Origin: JBKJTP01 sp046590195 | GTDB taxonomy: Bacteria; Bacteroidota; Ignavibacteria; Palsa-1295 | Reading direction: 5' to 3' | DNA: 17,999 nucleotides | Assembly: GCA_046590195.1 (NCBI GenBank) | Contig: JBKJTP010000187.1 | Coordinates: forward strand, 1 to 17,999 | Shown: one piece after another, positions 1-6,969 of the stretch | Layout of the letters: each line of letters starts with the position of its first letter | How positions within the stretch are numbered: the stretch's first letter is position 1 | Position numbers and translations under genes: made by a program | The notes under the pieces: generated by a model | The model's database searches: none | The model's input: the letters and a program-made list of their open reading frames with translations, nothing else | Told to the model about the DNA's origin: nothing

Positions 1-311
1 TAGTTCGCTAGGATCGCATCCCATGAGTGCTTGCCAAGCAATCGGCCGACAACAAAAGTCTCGGCGAGCACCGTCAACACTAGCCAGAAGATGCCAATGT
101 AGATCGCTTCGGTCGATGAACGCAGGTCAAGATACCCACGCATCATCCAAGCATAGGCGCCGAACAGGATGATCGCGGTAAATGCGGAGAGATGATGAGC
201 CCACGGCTCATCGATGAATCGCTTGATCCCTGCCTCGCGCAAAGCGCCGTTGAGCATTGCGAGTACGAAGAATCCGCACCAAATGAGGAAAGCACGGCCC
301 CAAAGTCCCAT
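1..311 (-). CDS. Hypothetical integral membrane protein (3' part cut by window edge)
   Basis: The frame is open from an ATG at 311 to the window edge without a stop, giving about 103 residues; the last two bases leave a Tyr codon or a stop undecided. The visible chain starts MGLWGRAFLIWCGFF and has three clearly hydrophobic stretches, about residues 5-24, 42-56 and 71-90. The first contains a conserved-looking N-G-A-L-R-E turn and the segment before the second has H-H-L-S. I do not recognise a named function; it resembles a class of short bacterial membrane proteins annotated only as hypothetical. It begins 4 bases after the tnaA stop, so it is probably the third gene of the tpl-tnaA transcript and might take part in transport linked to aromatic amino acids, but that is only context. 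Confidence 0.7.
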   Translation of the reverse strand, partial: MGLWGRAFLIWCGFFVLAMLNGALREAGIKRFIDEPWAHHLSAFTAIILFGAYAWMMRGYLDLRSSTEAIYIGIFWLVLTVLAETFVVGRLLGKHSWDAILAN

Positions 312-315
312 GACA

Positions 316-1737
316 TTAATTGTGTGACGGCAGTGCACATGCAGCTACACTCACAGCCGTCTGTTCATGCTGTGGAGAAAATCTCGCTGTGAAGTGCCGA
401 AGGATCGGAGGCTCGTAGGTGATGTCAAGCCCACGCAAGCTATCGCGAGTCTGAAATACTTCGATCACCGCCTCTGCTACATAATCGATATGGCTCTGCG
501 TATAGACCCGACGGGGTATTGCGAGGCGCACAAGCTCCATAGGAGGTGATACGTGCTTGCCATCTGCGTCGCGCCTGCCGAACATCACGGAACCGATCTC
601 GACTGCTCGAATGCCTGCATGGATGTAAAGCTCGCACAAGATCGATTGACCCGGGAAGGATTCGTCAGGAATGTGTGGAGCAAATCTGCGCGCGTCGAGA
701 TAAACGGCATGTCCACCGGTAGGACGAAGGATCGGCACACCCTCAGCTTCAAGTGCATCGCCAAGATATTGCACTGAGCGTAAGCGATATCGAAGATACG
801 CTTCATCTAGCACTTCCTCGAGACCCTGCGCTATCGCTTCGAGATCTCGGCGAGCCAATCCGCCATAAGTCGTGAAACCCTCTGTGACGATCAGCACGTT
901 GCGGCACTTTGTCGCAAGCTTCTCATCGTTCATTGCGAGGAAGCCTCCGGTATTGACCATGCCGTCCTTTTTGGCGCTCATCGTGCAGCCATCGGCGTAC
1001 GAGAACATCTCCTGCGCGATGTCGCGAACAGTGCGATGTGCGAACCCAGGCTCACGCAGCTTGATGAACATCGAGTTCTCTGCGAATCGGCAAGCATCGA
1101 GGAAGAAGGGGATGCCATGCTTCTTAGCGATCGCTGAAACGGCACGGATGTTCGCCATCGATACTGGTTGTCCACCGCCACTGTTGTTAGTGACGGTGAG
1201 CATGATGACAGGAATGTGCTCGACCCCGACACGCTCGATCAGCCCCTCAAGCGCATCCACGTTCATGTTGCCCTTGAAATCTGCGGCCAATGCCGGATCG
1301 TGACCTTCAACACAAGGCAGATCGTGCGCAATCGCACCGCTTACTTCAACATTCGCTCTTGTTGTGTCAAAGTGCGTGTTATTCGGGATCGTCTTGCCTT
1401 CACTGCCAATGATGCTGAAGAGGATCTTCTCTGCAGCGCGGCCCTGGTGGGTCGGGATGATGTGTGTAAAGCCTGTAAGCTCCTGAACGACGCGCTCGAA
1501 ACGGTAATAGCTGCGAGAGCCGGCGTATGCCTCGTCACCATCGATGAGTCCTGCCCATTGTTTTGCACTCATCGCAGTGGTGCCGCTATCGGTGAGCAGA
1601 TCGATCATCACGTCTTCCGAGTGGAGCAGGAAAGGATTGTAGTGTGCCCGCTCGATCAGTTCGCGACGCTCATCGACCGTACGAACCGTTAGCGGCTCGA
1701 CCATCTTTATCTTGAAAGGTTCGATGACTGTTTTCAT
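316..1737 (-). CDS. tnaA: Tryptophanase (tryptophan indole-lyase)
   Basis: A PLP-dependent beta-eliminating lyase that converts L-tryptophan and water to indole, pyruvate and ammonia in the cytoplasm. The 473-residue chain matches the family along its whole length: E-P-F-K-I-K near the N-terminus, I-D-L-L-T-D-S-G-T, G-D-E-A-Y-A-G-S-R-S-Y-Y, P-T-H-Q-G-R-A-A-E, and the PLP-lysine motif S-A-K-K-D with Lys257 as the expected Schiff-base lysine. Two features argue for tryptophanase over tyrosine phenol-lyase: the C-terminal L-R-H-F-T-A-R-F carries His448, the tryptophanase residue, where tyrosine phenol-lyase has Phe, and the segment R-A-V-E-I-G-S lacks the Arg used by tyrosine phenol-lyase. About 20 residues follow the usual family end. 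Its ATG overlaps the upstream tpl stop (ATGA), so the two are translationally coupled. Confidence 0.93.
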   Translation of the reverse strand: MKTVIEPFKIKMVEPLTVRTVDERRELIERAHYNPFLLHSEDVMIDLLTDSGTTAMSAKQWAGLIDGDEAYAGSRSYYRFERVVQELTGFTHIIPTHQGRAAEKILFSIIGSEGKTIPNNTHFDTTRANVEVSGAIAHDLPCVEGHDPALAADFKGNMNVDALEGLIERVGVEHIPVIMLTVTNNSGGGQPVSMANIRAVSAIAKKHGIPFFLDACRFAENSMFIKLREPGFAHRTVRDIAQEMFSYADGCTMSAKKDGMVNTGGFLAMNDEKLATKCRNVLIVTEGFTTYGGLARRDLEAIAQGLEEVLDEAYLRYRLRSVQYLGDALEAEGVPILRPTGGHAVYLDARRFAPHIPDESFPGQSILCELYIHAGIRAVEIGSVMFGRRDADGKHVSPPMELVRLAIPRRVYTQSHIDYVAEAVIEVFQTRDSLRGLDITYEPPILRHFTARFSPQHEQTAVSVAACALPSHN

Positions 1738-3176
1738 TGCCTAGCTGAGATCGCGCAAGATGAAGGAATGCTGGGGTCTATAGATGCGCCAACCGGTGCG
1801 GTGACCAACGGTTCAAACCGCGATTGGAAGAAACGAAGATACTTCGGCTCGTAGACCATCTTGAATCCTGCGATCTGCTCGCGCCGAGCATACGTCGACT
1901 CAACAGCTTCAACGGTCACGTCGCAATGTGCCTGCGTGTAGACGCGGCGTGGGAAGGTGAGTCTGACGAGTTCGAGCTTCGGCAGGTTATGCTCTCCCGA
2001 TTTGTTCCGCCCAGCGGAGACGATACCGCGCTCCATCGTGCGAATACCGCTTTCAAGATAGAGCTCCGCCGCCAATGCCTGCGCAGGAAATGCAAGCTGA
2101 TCGAGGTGGGGTAGGAATGCCTTGGCATCGAGGAAGACAGCGTGTCCGCCGACCGGTTGCACGATGGGTATGCCGAGCTCGAGCAGCCGGTCTGCAACGT
2201 ACTCAACCTGCCCAATGCGCGCCTGCATGTGCTCTTCGCGTATAGCCTCTTCAATGCCGATCGCCATGGCTTCCATGTCGCGGCCAGCAAGTCCGCCATA
2301 CGTATGCAGGCCTTCGTACACCACAACCATGTTACGAGCCTCCTCAAAGAGGTCTTGATCGTTGAGTGCAAGGAAGCCGCCGATGTTCACCAACAGATCC
2401 TTCTTGCCACTCATCGTGCAGCCATCGCTATATGAGCACATCTCGAGCAGGATAGCCGCCATCGACTTATCGGCATAACCCTGCTCTCGCGTTTTGACAA
2501 AGAAAGCGTTCTCCATCGCACGTGTAGCATCGAGGAATACCTTGATGCCTCGCGGTTTGCAATACTCATAAACGGTCTGCATGTTCGCGACGGAGATCGG
2601 CTGGCCACCGGCCATATTCACCGTTGCTGCAACGCAGACATAAGGCACACGCTCGGCGCCGACGGTTGTGACGAGTGCGTCAAGCTTAGCGAGGTCGATA
2701 TTGCCCTTGAACGGAGAGAGATCTGTCGGATCATGCGCGGCATCGCAGATGACATCGACGAACGTGGCGCCGGCCAATTCCTGATGCAAGCGCGTCGTAG
2801 TGAAATACATATTACCAGGCACATAGTCGCCCGCCTTGATCATGATCTGTGAGAGGAGATGCTCTGCTCCGCGACCCTGATGCGTCGGTACGAGAAAGCG
2901 ATAGCCGTAAAACTTCCGGACAGCCTCTTCGAGCGTGTAGTAATTGCGGCTTCCTGCGTAGGCCTCGTCGCCCATCATCATGCCCGCCCACTGGCGGTCG
3001 CTCATCGCATTGGTGCCACTATCGGTCAAGAGATCGATGTAGACATCCTTTGACTTGAGCAGAAAGGTATTGTAGCCCGCTTCGCGCAATGCCTCTTGCC
3101 GCTCGGCGCGGCTTAGCTGGTTCAATGGCTCAACGACTTTGATCTTGTAGGGCTCGGCCCAGGCTCGCTTGTTCAT
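1734..3176 (-). CDS. tpl: Tyrosine phenol-lyase (beta-tyrosinase)
   Basis: A PLP enzyme splitting L-tyrosine into phenol, pyruvate and ammonia. It is a paralogue of the next gene but has tyrosine phenol-lyase hallmarks: S-G-T-N-A-M-S-D-R-Q-W-A-G-M-M-M-G-D-E-A-Y-A-G, T-V-N-M-A-G-G-Q-P, T-M-S-G-K-K-D with the second Lys (259) as PLP lysine, R-T-M-E-R-G-I with the substrate-binding Arg, and L-R-F-F-Q-S-R-F with Phe where tryptophanase has His. The frame stays open to a GTG at 3242, with ATGs at 3224 and 3209. I chose the ATG at 3176 because M-N-K-R-A-W-A-E-P-Y-K-I-K then lines up with the known N-terminus; none of the starts has a clear Shine-Dalgarno. The C-terminus runs about 26 residues past the usual end. 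First gene of a minus-strand operon with tnaA. Confidence 0.9.
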   Translation of the reverse strand: MNKRAWAEPYKIKVVEPLNQLSRAERQEALREAGYNTFLLKSKDVYIDLLTDSGTNAMSDRQWAGMMMGDEAYAGSRNYYTLEEAVRKFYGYRFLVPTHQGRGAEHLLSQIMIKAGDYVPGNMYFTTTRLHQELAGATFVDVICDAAHDPTDLSPFKGNIDLAKLDALVTTVGAERVPYVCVAATVNMAGGQPISVANMQTVYEYCKPRGIKVFLDATRAMENAFFVKTREQGYADKSMAAILLEMCSYSDGCTMSGKKDLLVNIGGFLALNDQDLFEEARNMVVVYEGLHTYGGLAGRDMEAMAIGIEEAIREEHMQARIGQVEYVADRLLELGIPIVQPVGGHAVFLDAKAFLPHLDQLAFPAQALAAELYLESGIRTMERGIVSAGRNKSGEHNLPKLELVRLTFPRRVYTQAHCDVTVEAVESTYARREQIAGFKMVYEPKYLRFFQSRFEPLVTAPVGASIDPSIPSSCAISARQ

Positions 3177-3361
3177 TGCACGAGGATTGGTGATGCAGGT
3201 TCGCTTCATTACATGCGGCGGCATCGGTTCATGATGCCCCACCTGTCAGCTTGCAGCCTATCTCTATGCCACCGAGATCCTGACTGTCATGGACGACACA
3301 TACCCTCAAGTACCAATACGCTGCAAACGACGCGTGACAATCGGAAACGGTGTCGATCGTA

Positions 3362-3391
3362 TTAATAAGATGGCGAATTGTACGCTACCAA
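3362..3391 (-). promoter_or_regulatory. Candidate sigma-70-type promoter for tpl-tnaA
   Basis: Read on the minus strand: TTGGTA (3391-3386), then 18 bases, then TATTAA (3367-3362), or 17 bases to TTATTA. This would leave a leader of roughly 180 bases before the chosen tpl start. The -10 sequence equals that proposed for rrf2. Evidence is sequence resemblance only. Confidence 0.3.
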
Positions 3392-3537
3392 AGCCGTCTG
3401 ATATTTGAGCAAATTGGTCTTGTTTTCTAACTGCCGCAGTAAAGAATCCTTATCAGCCGTGACGATGATGCATCGCTGACCATCCATACCAGCCAGCACA
3501 TGGCGATTTAGAGTCTGATCAGGTGGGGGCATATCCC

Positions 3538-3566
3538 TTGACGAGTATCCGGAAGAGGAGTATTAA
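3538..3566 (+). promoter_or_regulatory. Candidate sigma-70-type promoter for rrf2-cco operon
   Basis: TTGACG at 3538-3543, a 17-base spacer, and TATTAA at 3561-3566, only 24 bases before the rrf2 ATG. Spacing and -35 match are good. Rrf2-family repressors often bind over their own promoter, so autoregulation here is plausible, but I see no clear operator palindrome. Confidence 0.45.
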
Positions 3567-3590
3567 TTTCTAAGAGTCCGAATAACTCAA

Positions 3591-4124
3591 ATGATCATCA
3601 GCAAGCGATGTGTGCACGGCATTTTGGCGGCAGTGTACATTGCTTCGCAGCCACCGGGTGAGTATATCCAGATCGGCGTTATTGCCGACAAACTGAAGAT
3701 CTCCTTCCATTTTCTGACGAAAGTGCTTCAGCAGCTCACGCATCGCGGAATCCTGCTCTCCTACCGTGGTCCGCATGGCGGAGTGATGCTGGCACACCCA
3801 GCAAGCGAGGTTTCGCTCTATGAGTTGATCGATTCCATCGATGGTGATCAGATTTTCAATACGTGCATGCTTGGCCTGCACGGTTGCGGGCACGAGACAC
3901 CATGCCCATTGCACGATGCCTGGTCTGCGACCCGGTCGAAGTTGAAGCAGTTGGCCATCAGCACAACGTTGGCCGAACTCGCATCGAACACAGACTTCCT
4001 CAAACGGCAGATCGCGTCGTCCTTCATGATCAATCCCATGGAGATCAGTGGTGTGAGCACGGATGGCCCACCATCCGCCAACCTGGCGCAGTCCGTTTCG
4101 TCCACTGGGGAGATCAACCTTTAG
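3591..4124 (+). CDS. Rrf2-family transcriptional regulator (probable Fe-S or NO/redox sensor)
   Basis: A 177-residue DNA-binding regulator. Residues 1-85 fit the Rrf2 winged helix: A-V-Y-I-A-S, then I-A-D-K-L-K-I-S-F-H-F-L-T-K-V-L-Q-Q-L as the recognition helix region and S-Y-R-G-P-H-G-G as the wing. Three cysteines follow, Cys92, Cys99 and Cys105 (C-x6-C-x5-C, ending P-C-P-L-H), matching the cluster-ligand positions of Fe-S members such as IscR and NsrR, so it probably senses iron-sulfur status, oxygen or NO. It lies 6 bases before ccoI and is presumably co-transcribed with, and controls, the cbb3 oxidase operon. The C-terminal tail holds an inverted copy of the 18-bp repeat (residues T157-D-G-P-P-S162). 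No Shine-Dalgarno is evident. Exact subfamily cannot be assigned. Confidence 0.85.
   Translation: MIISKRCVHGILAAVYIASQPPGEYIQIGVIADKLKISFHFLTKVLQQLTHRGILLSYRGPHGGVMLAHPASEVSLYELIDSIDGDQIFNTCMLGLHGCGHETPCPLHDAWSATRSKLKQLAISTTLAELASNTDFLKRQIASSFMINPMEISGVSTDGPPSANLAQSVSSTGEINL
4060..4077 (-). repeat. 18-bp palindromic repeat, copy 1 (inside rrf2)
   Basis: On the plus strand it reads CGGATGGCCCACCATCCG: two perfect 7-base arms around a 4-base centre. The centre CCCA is the reverse complement of TGGG, so this is the exact inverted form of copy 5 in ccoI. It is translated as T-D-G-P-P-S in the C-terminal tail of the regulator. Confidence 0.8.
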
Positions 4125-4130
4125 TATGTC

Positions 4131-6698
4131 ATGAAGACGGAGGCTTTCGATCTTGGCAAGGAGATCCGCAATACGAGCACGCTCGCGGATGGTTGGCCAT
4201 CTCCGGATGGTCGGCCATCTGATCTGGAGTGTTCGCATTGCGGTGAACCCTGTGATAGCCATCAGCTCAAGTATGCTGGAAAATACTTCTGCTGCGCGGG
4301 TTGCCGATCGGTCTTCTCGATCATCGAGCAGCACGGGCTCTGTGAATACTACGATCGTGAGGACGTTTCCAAGGTCATGCGCAAAGCAACTGCTCGTGAT
4401 ACGGATAACGACCGCTATGTTGCACTTAACGATACCAGCGTAGAAGCTCGCCTACTATCCTTCGCCAGCGCCTCTCGCAATCGAGTTGTCTGGACGATCC
4501 CGACGCTCCATTGCGCGTCGTGCGTCTGGCTGCTCGAGCAGATCAACCGACTTGATACGGGTATCATGAGCAGCACGGTCGACGTGATGCGTAAGACGGT
4601 CACCATCGACTTCGATCCTCACACAACATCCCTTGCATCGATCGCAAGCACACTTGCATCGATCGGCTATGCACCGCTGATCAGAACTGAATCAACAGAC
4701 AACAATTCAGCACAGTCTGCCACTCGAGCTGCAGATGCCTCTCGTGCGCTTTACGCACGCATCGGGCTTGCAGCGTTCGCAATGGCGAACACGATGCTCA
4801 TGGCAATTGCTCAGTATCTGGCCGGCTATGGGACGATCAGCACCGAACTTCGCACGGCGTTCAACTGGATCGCGATACTGCTTTCAATTCCTGTACTTAT
4901 TTATAGCGCCTCTCCTTGGTTCACGGCAGCAGGTGCCGCGCTGCGTCAGCGTCGCATCAGCCTTGATGTGCCCGTTGCGATGGGTATTCTAGCGTTGTTC
5001 GTTCGGAGCATCGTTGACATCGTGCAAGGCACGGGCGAAGGATACCTCGATTCCTTCAATGCGCTTGTCATGCTGCTCTTGATCGGTCGTCTCTTTCAAC
5101 AGAAGGCTTTCGATGCATTGTCGTTTGACAGGACCTATCGCTCGTTCTTCCCACTGTCGGTTAGAGTGCGCCGTGATGAGACCGAAGCAGATGGTCGGCC
5201 ATCCGCGGATGGTGGGCCATCCGTCGTGCTACCGATCGAACAGATCGGCATCGGCGATCTTCTTAGCATCCGCAATGGCGAGGTCATCCCATGCGACTGT
5301 ACGCTCGAGTCCGAAGTCGGCTACATCGATTACAGTTTCGTGACCGGCGAATCCATGCCTGTCGAGGCCTTAAAGGGTCAGATTGTACACGCTGGTGGAC
5401 GAGTTGTTGGTCGGGCATTGTCGCTTCACGCAGTGAAAGAGGTATCGCACAGCGAGCTCGCCAACATGTGGGACCGCTCGAGCAAACGCAGCTCACGCAA
5501 GACATTCATCACGCTGAGCGATTCCTTCGGCCGCTGGTTCACCGTGTTCGCTGTCGTATTTGCGGTAAGTGGTGCCTTGATCTGGTTGCCTGACTGGACA
5601 ATGGCGTTCAATGTCTTCACCGCAGTGCTCATCATCGCATGTCCTTGCGCGTTGACACTCGCCGCACCGATCACGCTCGGCACCGCGATGGGCCGCCTTG
5701 GCGAGCTAGGCATCTATCTGAAGAACATCGGCACGCTGCTCGATCTTCAGCGGATCAATGCTGTCTACTTCGACAAGACCGGTACACTCACCGAAGCAAC
5801 GCACGAGCTTGAGTATCAAGGCCAAAAGCTAACAGCTGATGAGTGGCAAGCACTACAGTCAGTTGCTGCGCAGAGCGCTCATCCGATCAGCAGATCTATT
5901 GTGCAGATGGTTGGTGCAAAGGCTGCGCACGTATGGAATCTGGTCGAGTTCACCGGCAAAGGCATCAGCGGTACAGCGAACAACGAGCGTATCGCGCTCG
6001 GCTCATTGCCATTCGTCGTCTCGAGACTGGAGTACACACCTGACTTGGCGACGATCAGCAGACTTAACGATAGTGGCACAACGCATCTCGCGATCAACGG
6101 TGAATACGTCGGAGCATTCGCAATGAAGTCAACGCTGCGACCGGGCATCACCGCGATGGTCCGTAAGCTCACTGGACTTGGTAATGATGTTCAGGTGGTC
6201 ACTGGCGACACTGACCGAGACCGTGCATTGCTCTTGCCATTTATCGGTGGCGAGAGTCTAAAGTTCAATTGCAAGCCTGAAGCGAAGATCGCTCACGTCG
6301 AAGTTGCACGCGCAGAAGGGAAGCATGTGCTGATGGTTGGCGACGGACTCAACGACGCTGGCGCCATGGGCGCTGCTGAAGTCGCGATTGCCGTGACCGA
6401 AGAAACAGCGACGCTCGTGCCAGCGTGCGACGTCATCATGCGCTCACACGCGCTTCAGGCGTTGCCCGAGTTGATCGATTATGCGCGTCGTGTCAAGCGC
6501 ATCGTGATCGTAAGCTTTCTCATCTCGATCGCATATAATGCCGTGGGGCTGACGCTCGCGATCATGGGATTGCTGTCGCCGCTCATGGCTGCGATCCTAA
6601 TGCCAGTGAGTTCGCTCACGGTCATTGAAGTCAGCGTATTCGGCGCTCGTCTGAAGATCAGCGCGTTTTGCACACATCTTACTTTAGGACAGGGATAA
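4131..6698 (+). CDS. ccoI: Copper-translocating P1B-type ATPase for cbb3 oxidase assembly
   Basis: An inner-membrane heavy-metal ATPase of the CcoI/FixI type that moves copper across the membrane for cbb3 oxidase maturation. The 855 residues contain an N-terminal cysteine-rich region (Cys34, 37, 41, 54, 55, 58), a heavy-metal-associated domain with C-A-S-C at 128-131, membrane helices, the actuator motif T-G-E-S at 405, the metal-site C-P-C at 504-506, the phosphorylation motif D-K-T-G-T at 548, the H-P dipeptide at 584-585, G-D-G-L-N-D at 737-742 and C-terminal helices. It begins 6 bases after rrf2 and its TAA overlaps the ccoS ATG by one base. Oddity: two tandem pairs of an 18-bp repeat add 12 residues each, at 19-30 before the cysteine motif and at 353-364 at the edge of the actuator domain. 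Confidence 0.95.
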   Translation: MKTEAFDLGKEIRNTSTLADGWPSPDGRPSDLECSHCGEPCDSHQLKYAGKYFCCAGCRSVFSIIEQHGLCEYYDREDVSKVMRKATARDTDNDRYVALNDTSVEARLLSFASASRNRVVWTIPTLHCASCVWLLEQINRLDTGIMSSTVDVMRKTVTIDFDPHTTSLASIASTLASIGYAPLIRTESTDNNSAQSATRAADASRALYARIGLAAFAMANTMLMAIAQYLAGYGTISTELRTAFNWIAILLSIPVLIYSASPWFTAAGAALRQRRISLDVPVAMGILALFVRSIVDIVQGTGEGYLDSFNALVMLLLIGRLFQQKAFDALSFDRTYRSFFPLSVRVRRDETEADGRPSADGGPSVVLPIEQIGIGDLLSIRNGEVIPCDCTLESEVGYIDYSFVTGESMPVEALKGQIVHAGGRVVGRALSLHAVKEVSHSELANMWDRSSKRSSRKTFITLSDSFGRWFTVFAVVFAVSGALIWLPDWTMAFNVFTAVLIIACPCALTLAAPITLGTAMGRLGELGIYLKNIGTLLDLQRINAVYFDKTGTLTEATHELEYQGQKLTADEWQALQSVAAQSAHPISRSIVQMVGAKAAHVWNLVEFTGKGISGTANNERIALGSLPFVVSRLEYTPDLATISRLNDSGTTHLAINGEYVGAFAMKSTLRPGITAMVRKLTGLGNDVQVVTGDTDRDRALLLPFIGGESLKFNCKPEAKIAHVEVARAEGKHVLMVGDGLNDAGAMGAAEVAIAVTEETATLVPACDVIMRSHALQALPELIDYARRVKRIVIVSFLISIAYNAVGLTLAIMGLLSPLMAAILMPVSSLTVIEVSVFGARLKISAFCTHLTLGQG
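4186..4203 (+). repeat. 18-bp palindromic repeat, copy 2 (ccoI N-terminus)
   Basis: CGGATGGTTGGCCATCTC, the first of a directly adjoining pair. It differs from the consensus at the last two bases; the first change only swaps one Ser codon for another, the second turns Ala into Pro in the next unit. Translated within A-D-G-W-P-S. Confidence 0.8.
4204..4221 (+). repeat. 18-bp palindromic repeat, copy 3 (ccoI N-terminus)
   Basis: CGGATGGTCGGCCATCTG, immediately following copy 2 in head-to-tail order. The base 17 change gives a synonymous Ser codon. Translated within P-D-G-R-P-S, three residues before Cys34. Confidence 0.8.
5188..5205 (+). repeat. 18-bp palindromic repeat, copy 4 (ccoI actuator region)
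   Basis: CAGATGGTCGGCCATCCG, first of the second tandem pair. The single arm mismatch lies at a third codon position and keeps Ala. Translated within A-D-G-R-P-S. Confidence 0.8.
5206..5223 (+). repeat. 18-bp palindromic repeat, copy 5 (ccoI actuator region)
   Basis: CGGATGGTGGGCCATCCG, adjoining copy 4, with perfect 7-base arms. It is the exact reverse complement of copy 1 in rrf2, more than 1 kb away. Translated within A-D-G-G-P-S. Confidence 0.8.
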
Positions 6699-6853
6699 TG
6701 GAGATCCTACTACTGCTGCTCGTTGCGAGCATCTCAGTCGCGGCTTGCTTTCTCATCGGCTTCCTTTGGGCAGCACGATCCGGGCAATACGATGACGTCC
6801 ATACACCCGCCATCCGAATGCTATTCGATGATAGAGCGCACAAAGATGAATAG
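6698..6853 (+). CDS. ccoS: cbb3 oxidase maturation protein CcoS
   Basis: A small single-helix membrane protein needed for cofactor insertion or assembly of cbb3 oxidase in species where it has been studied. The 51 residues start MEILLLLLVASISVAACF, forming one membrane helix (about 2-22), then the family-like segment W-A-A-R-S-G-Q-Y-D-D-x-x-T-P-A-I-R and L-F-D-D at the end. The frame is open upstream to an ATG at 6668, but the ATG at 6698, which overlaps the ccoI stop as TAATG, puts the helix at the N-terminus as in the family. The last codons merge into the tandem repeat that fills the following spacer. Confidence 0.88.
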   Translation: MEILLLLLVASISVAACFLIGFLWAARSGQYDDVHTPAIRMLFDDRAHKDE

Positions 6854-6933
6854 CCTTGTATCTGAGTAGTGAATATCCCTGTATAGCAGTAATGAATACC
6901 CCTGTATAGCAGCAATGAGCACCCCTGTCTCAC
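6843..6933 (+). repeat. 23-bp tandem repeat, three to four units, between ccoS and ccoNO
   Basis: Units at 6865-6887, 6888-6910 and 6911-6933 share the core ATGAATACCCCTGTATAGC with a few changes, the first two being nearly identical. A decayed 22-base unit at 6843-6864 covers the ccoS stop. Each unit carries a mini-frame: M-N-T-P-V-stop at 6892-6909, a GTG version V-N-I-P-V-stop at 6869-6886, and in the last unit a 15-codon frame at 6915-6962 that ends 7 bases before ccoNO. A TATTAA hexamer lies at 6943-6948. Whether this is a leader, a protein-binding array or a simple duplication cannot be told. Confidence 0.75.
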
Positions 6934-6969
6934 ATCAAAGTGTATTAACTCTCTCCCTATAAGAGCAAT

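Larger units (their letters stand above)
3177..3590. other. Divergent intergenic control region
   Basis: About 414 bases between the minus-strand lyase operon and the plus-strand rrf2-cco operon; the lyase frame technically stays open through the first 66. I see no convincing small gene here. It holds one sigma-70-like promoter candidate on each strand, both with a TATTAA -10 box, and the 8-base palindrome TATTAATA at 3360-3367. Two CTGTCA words at 3243-3248 and 3284-3289 resemble half of the palindrome found upstream of the cytochrome c gene, but they are short enough to be chance. Confidence 0.6.

Noticed and set aside
1168..1692. A 174-codon plus-strand frame opposite tnaA
   Set aside because: It mirrors the strongly conserved tryptophanase sequence and shows no protein-like features of its own.
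3478..3490. ACCATCCAT in the divergent region as a repeat remnant
   Set aside because: Only half an arm matches and there is no partner arm; chance resemblance is likely.
3570..4334. A 254-codon open frame on the minus strand across rrf2 and the start of ccoI
   Set aside because: It lies opposite two well-supported genes, has no recognisable domain, and owes part of its openness to the repeat, which has no stops in any frame.
6333..6350. GATGGTTGGCGACGG as another copy of the 18-bp repeat
   Set aside because: It encodes the conserved V-G-D-G-L-N-D motif of the ATPase and lacks the second arm.
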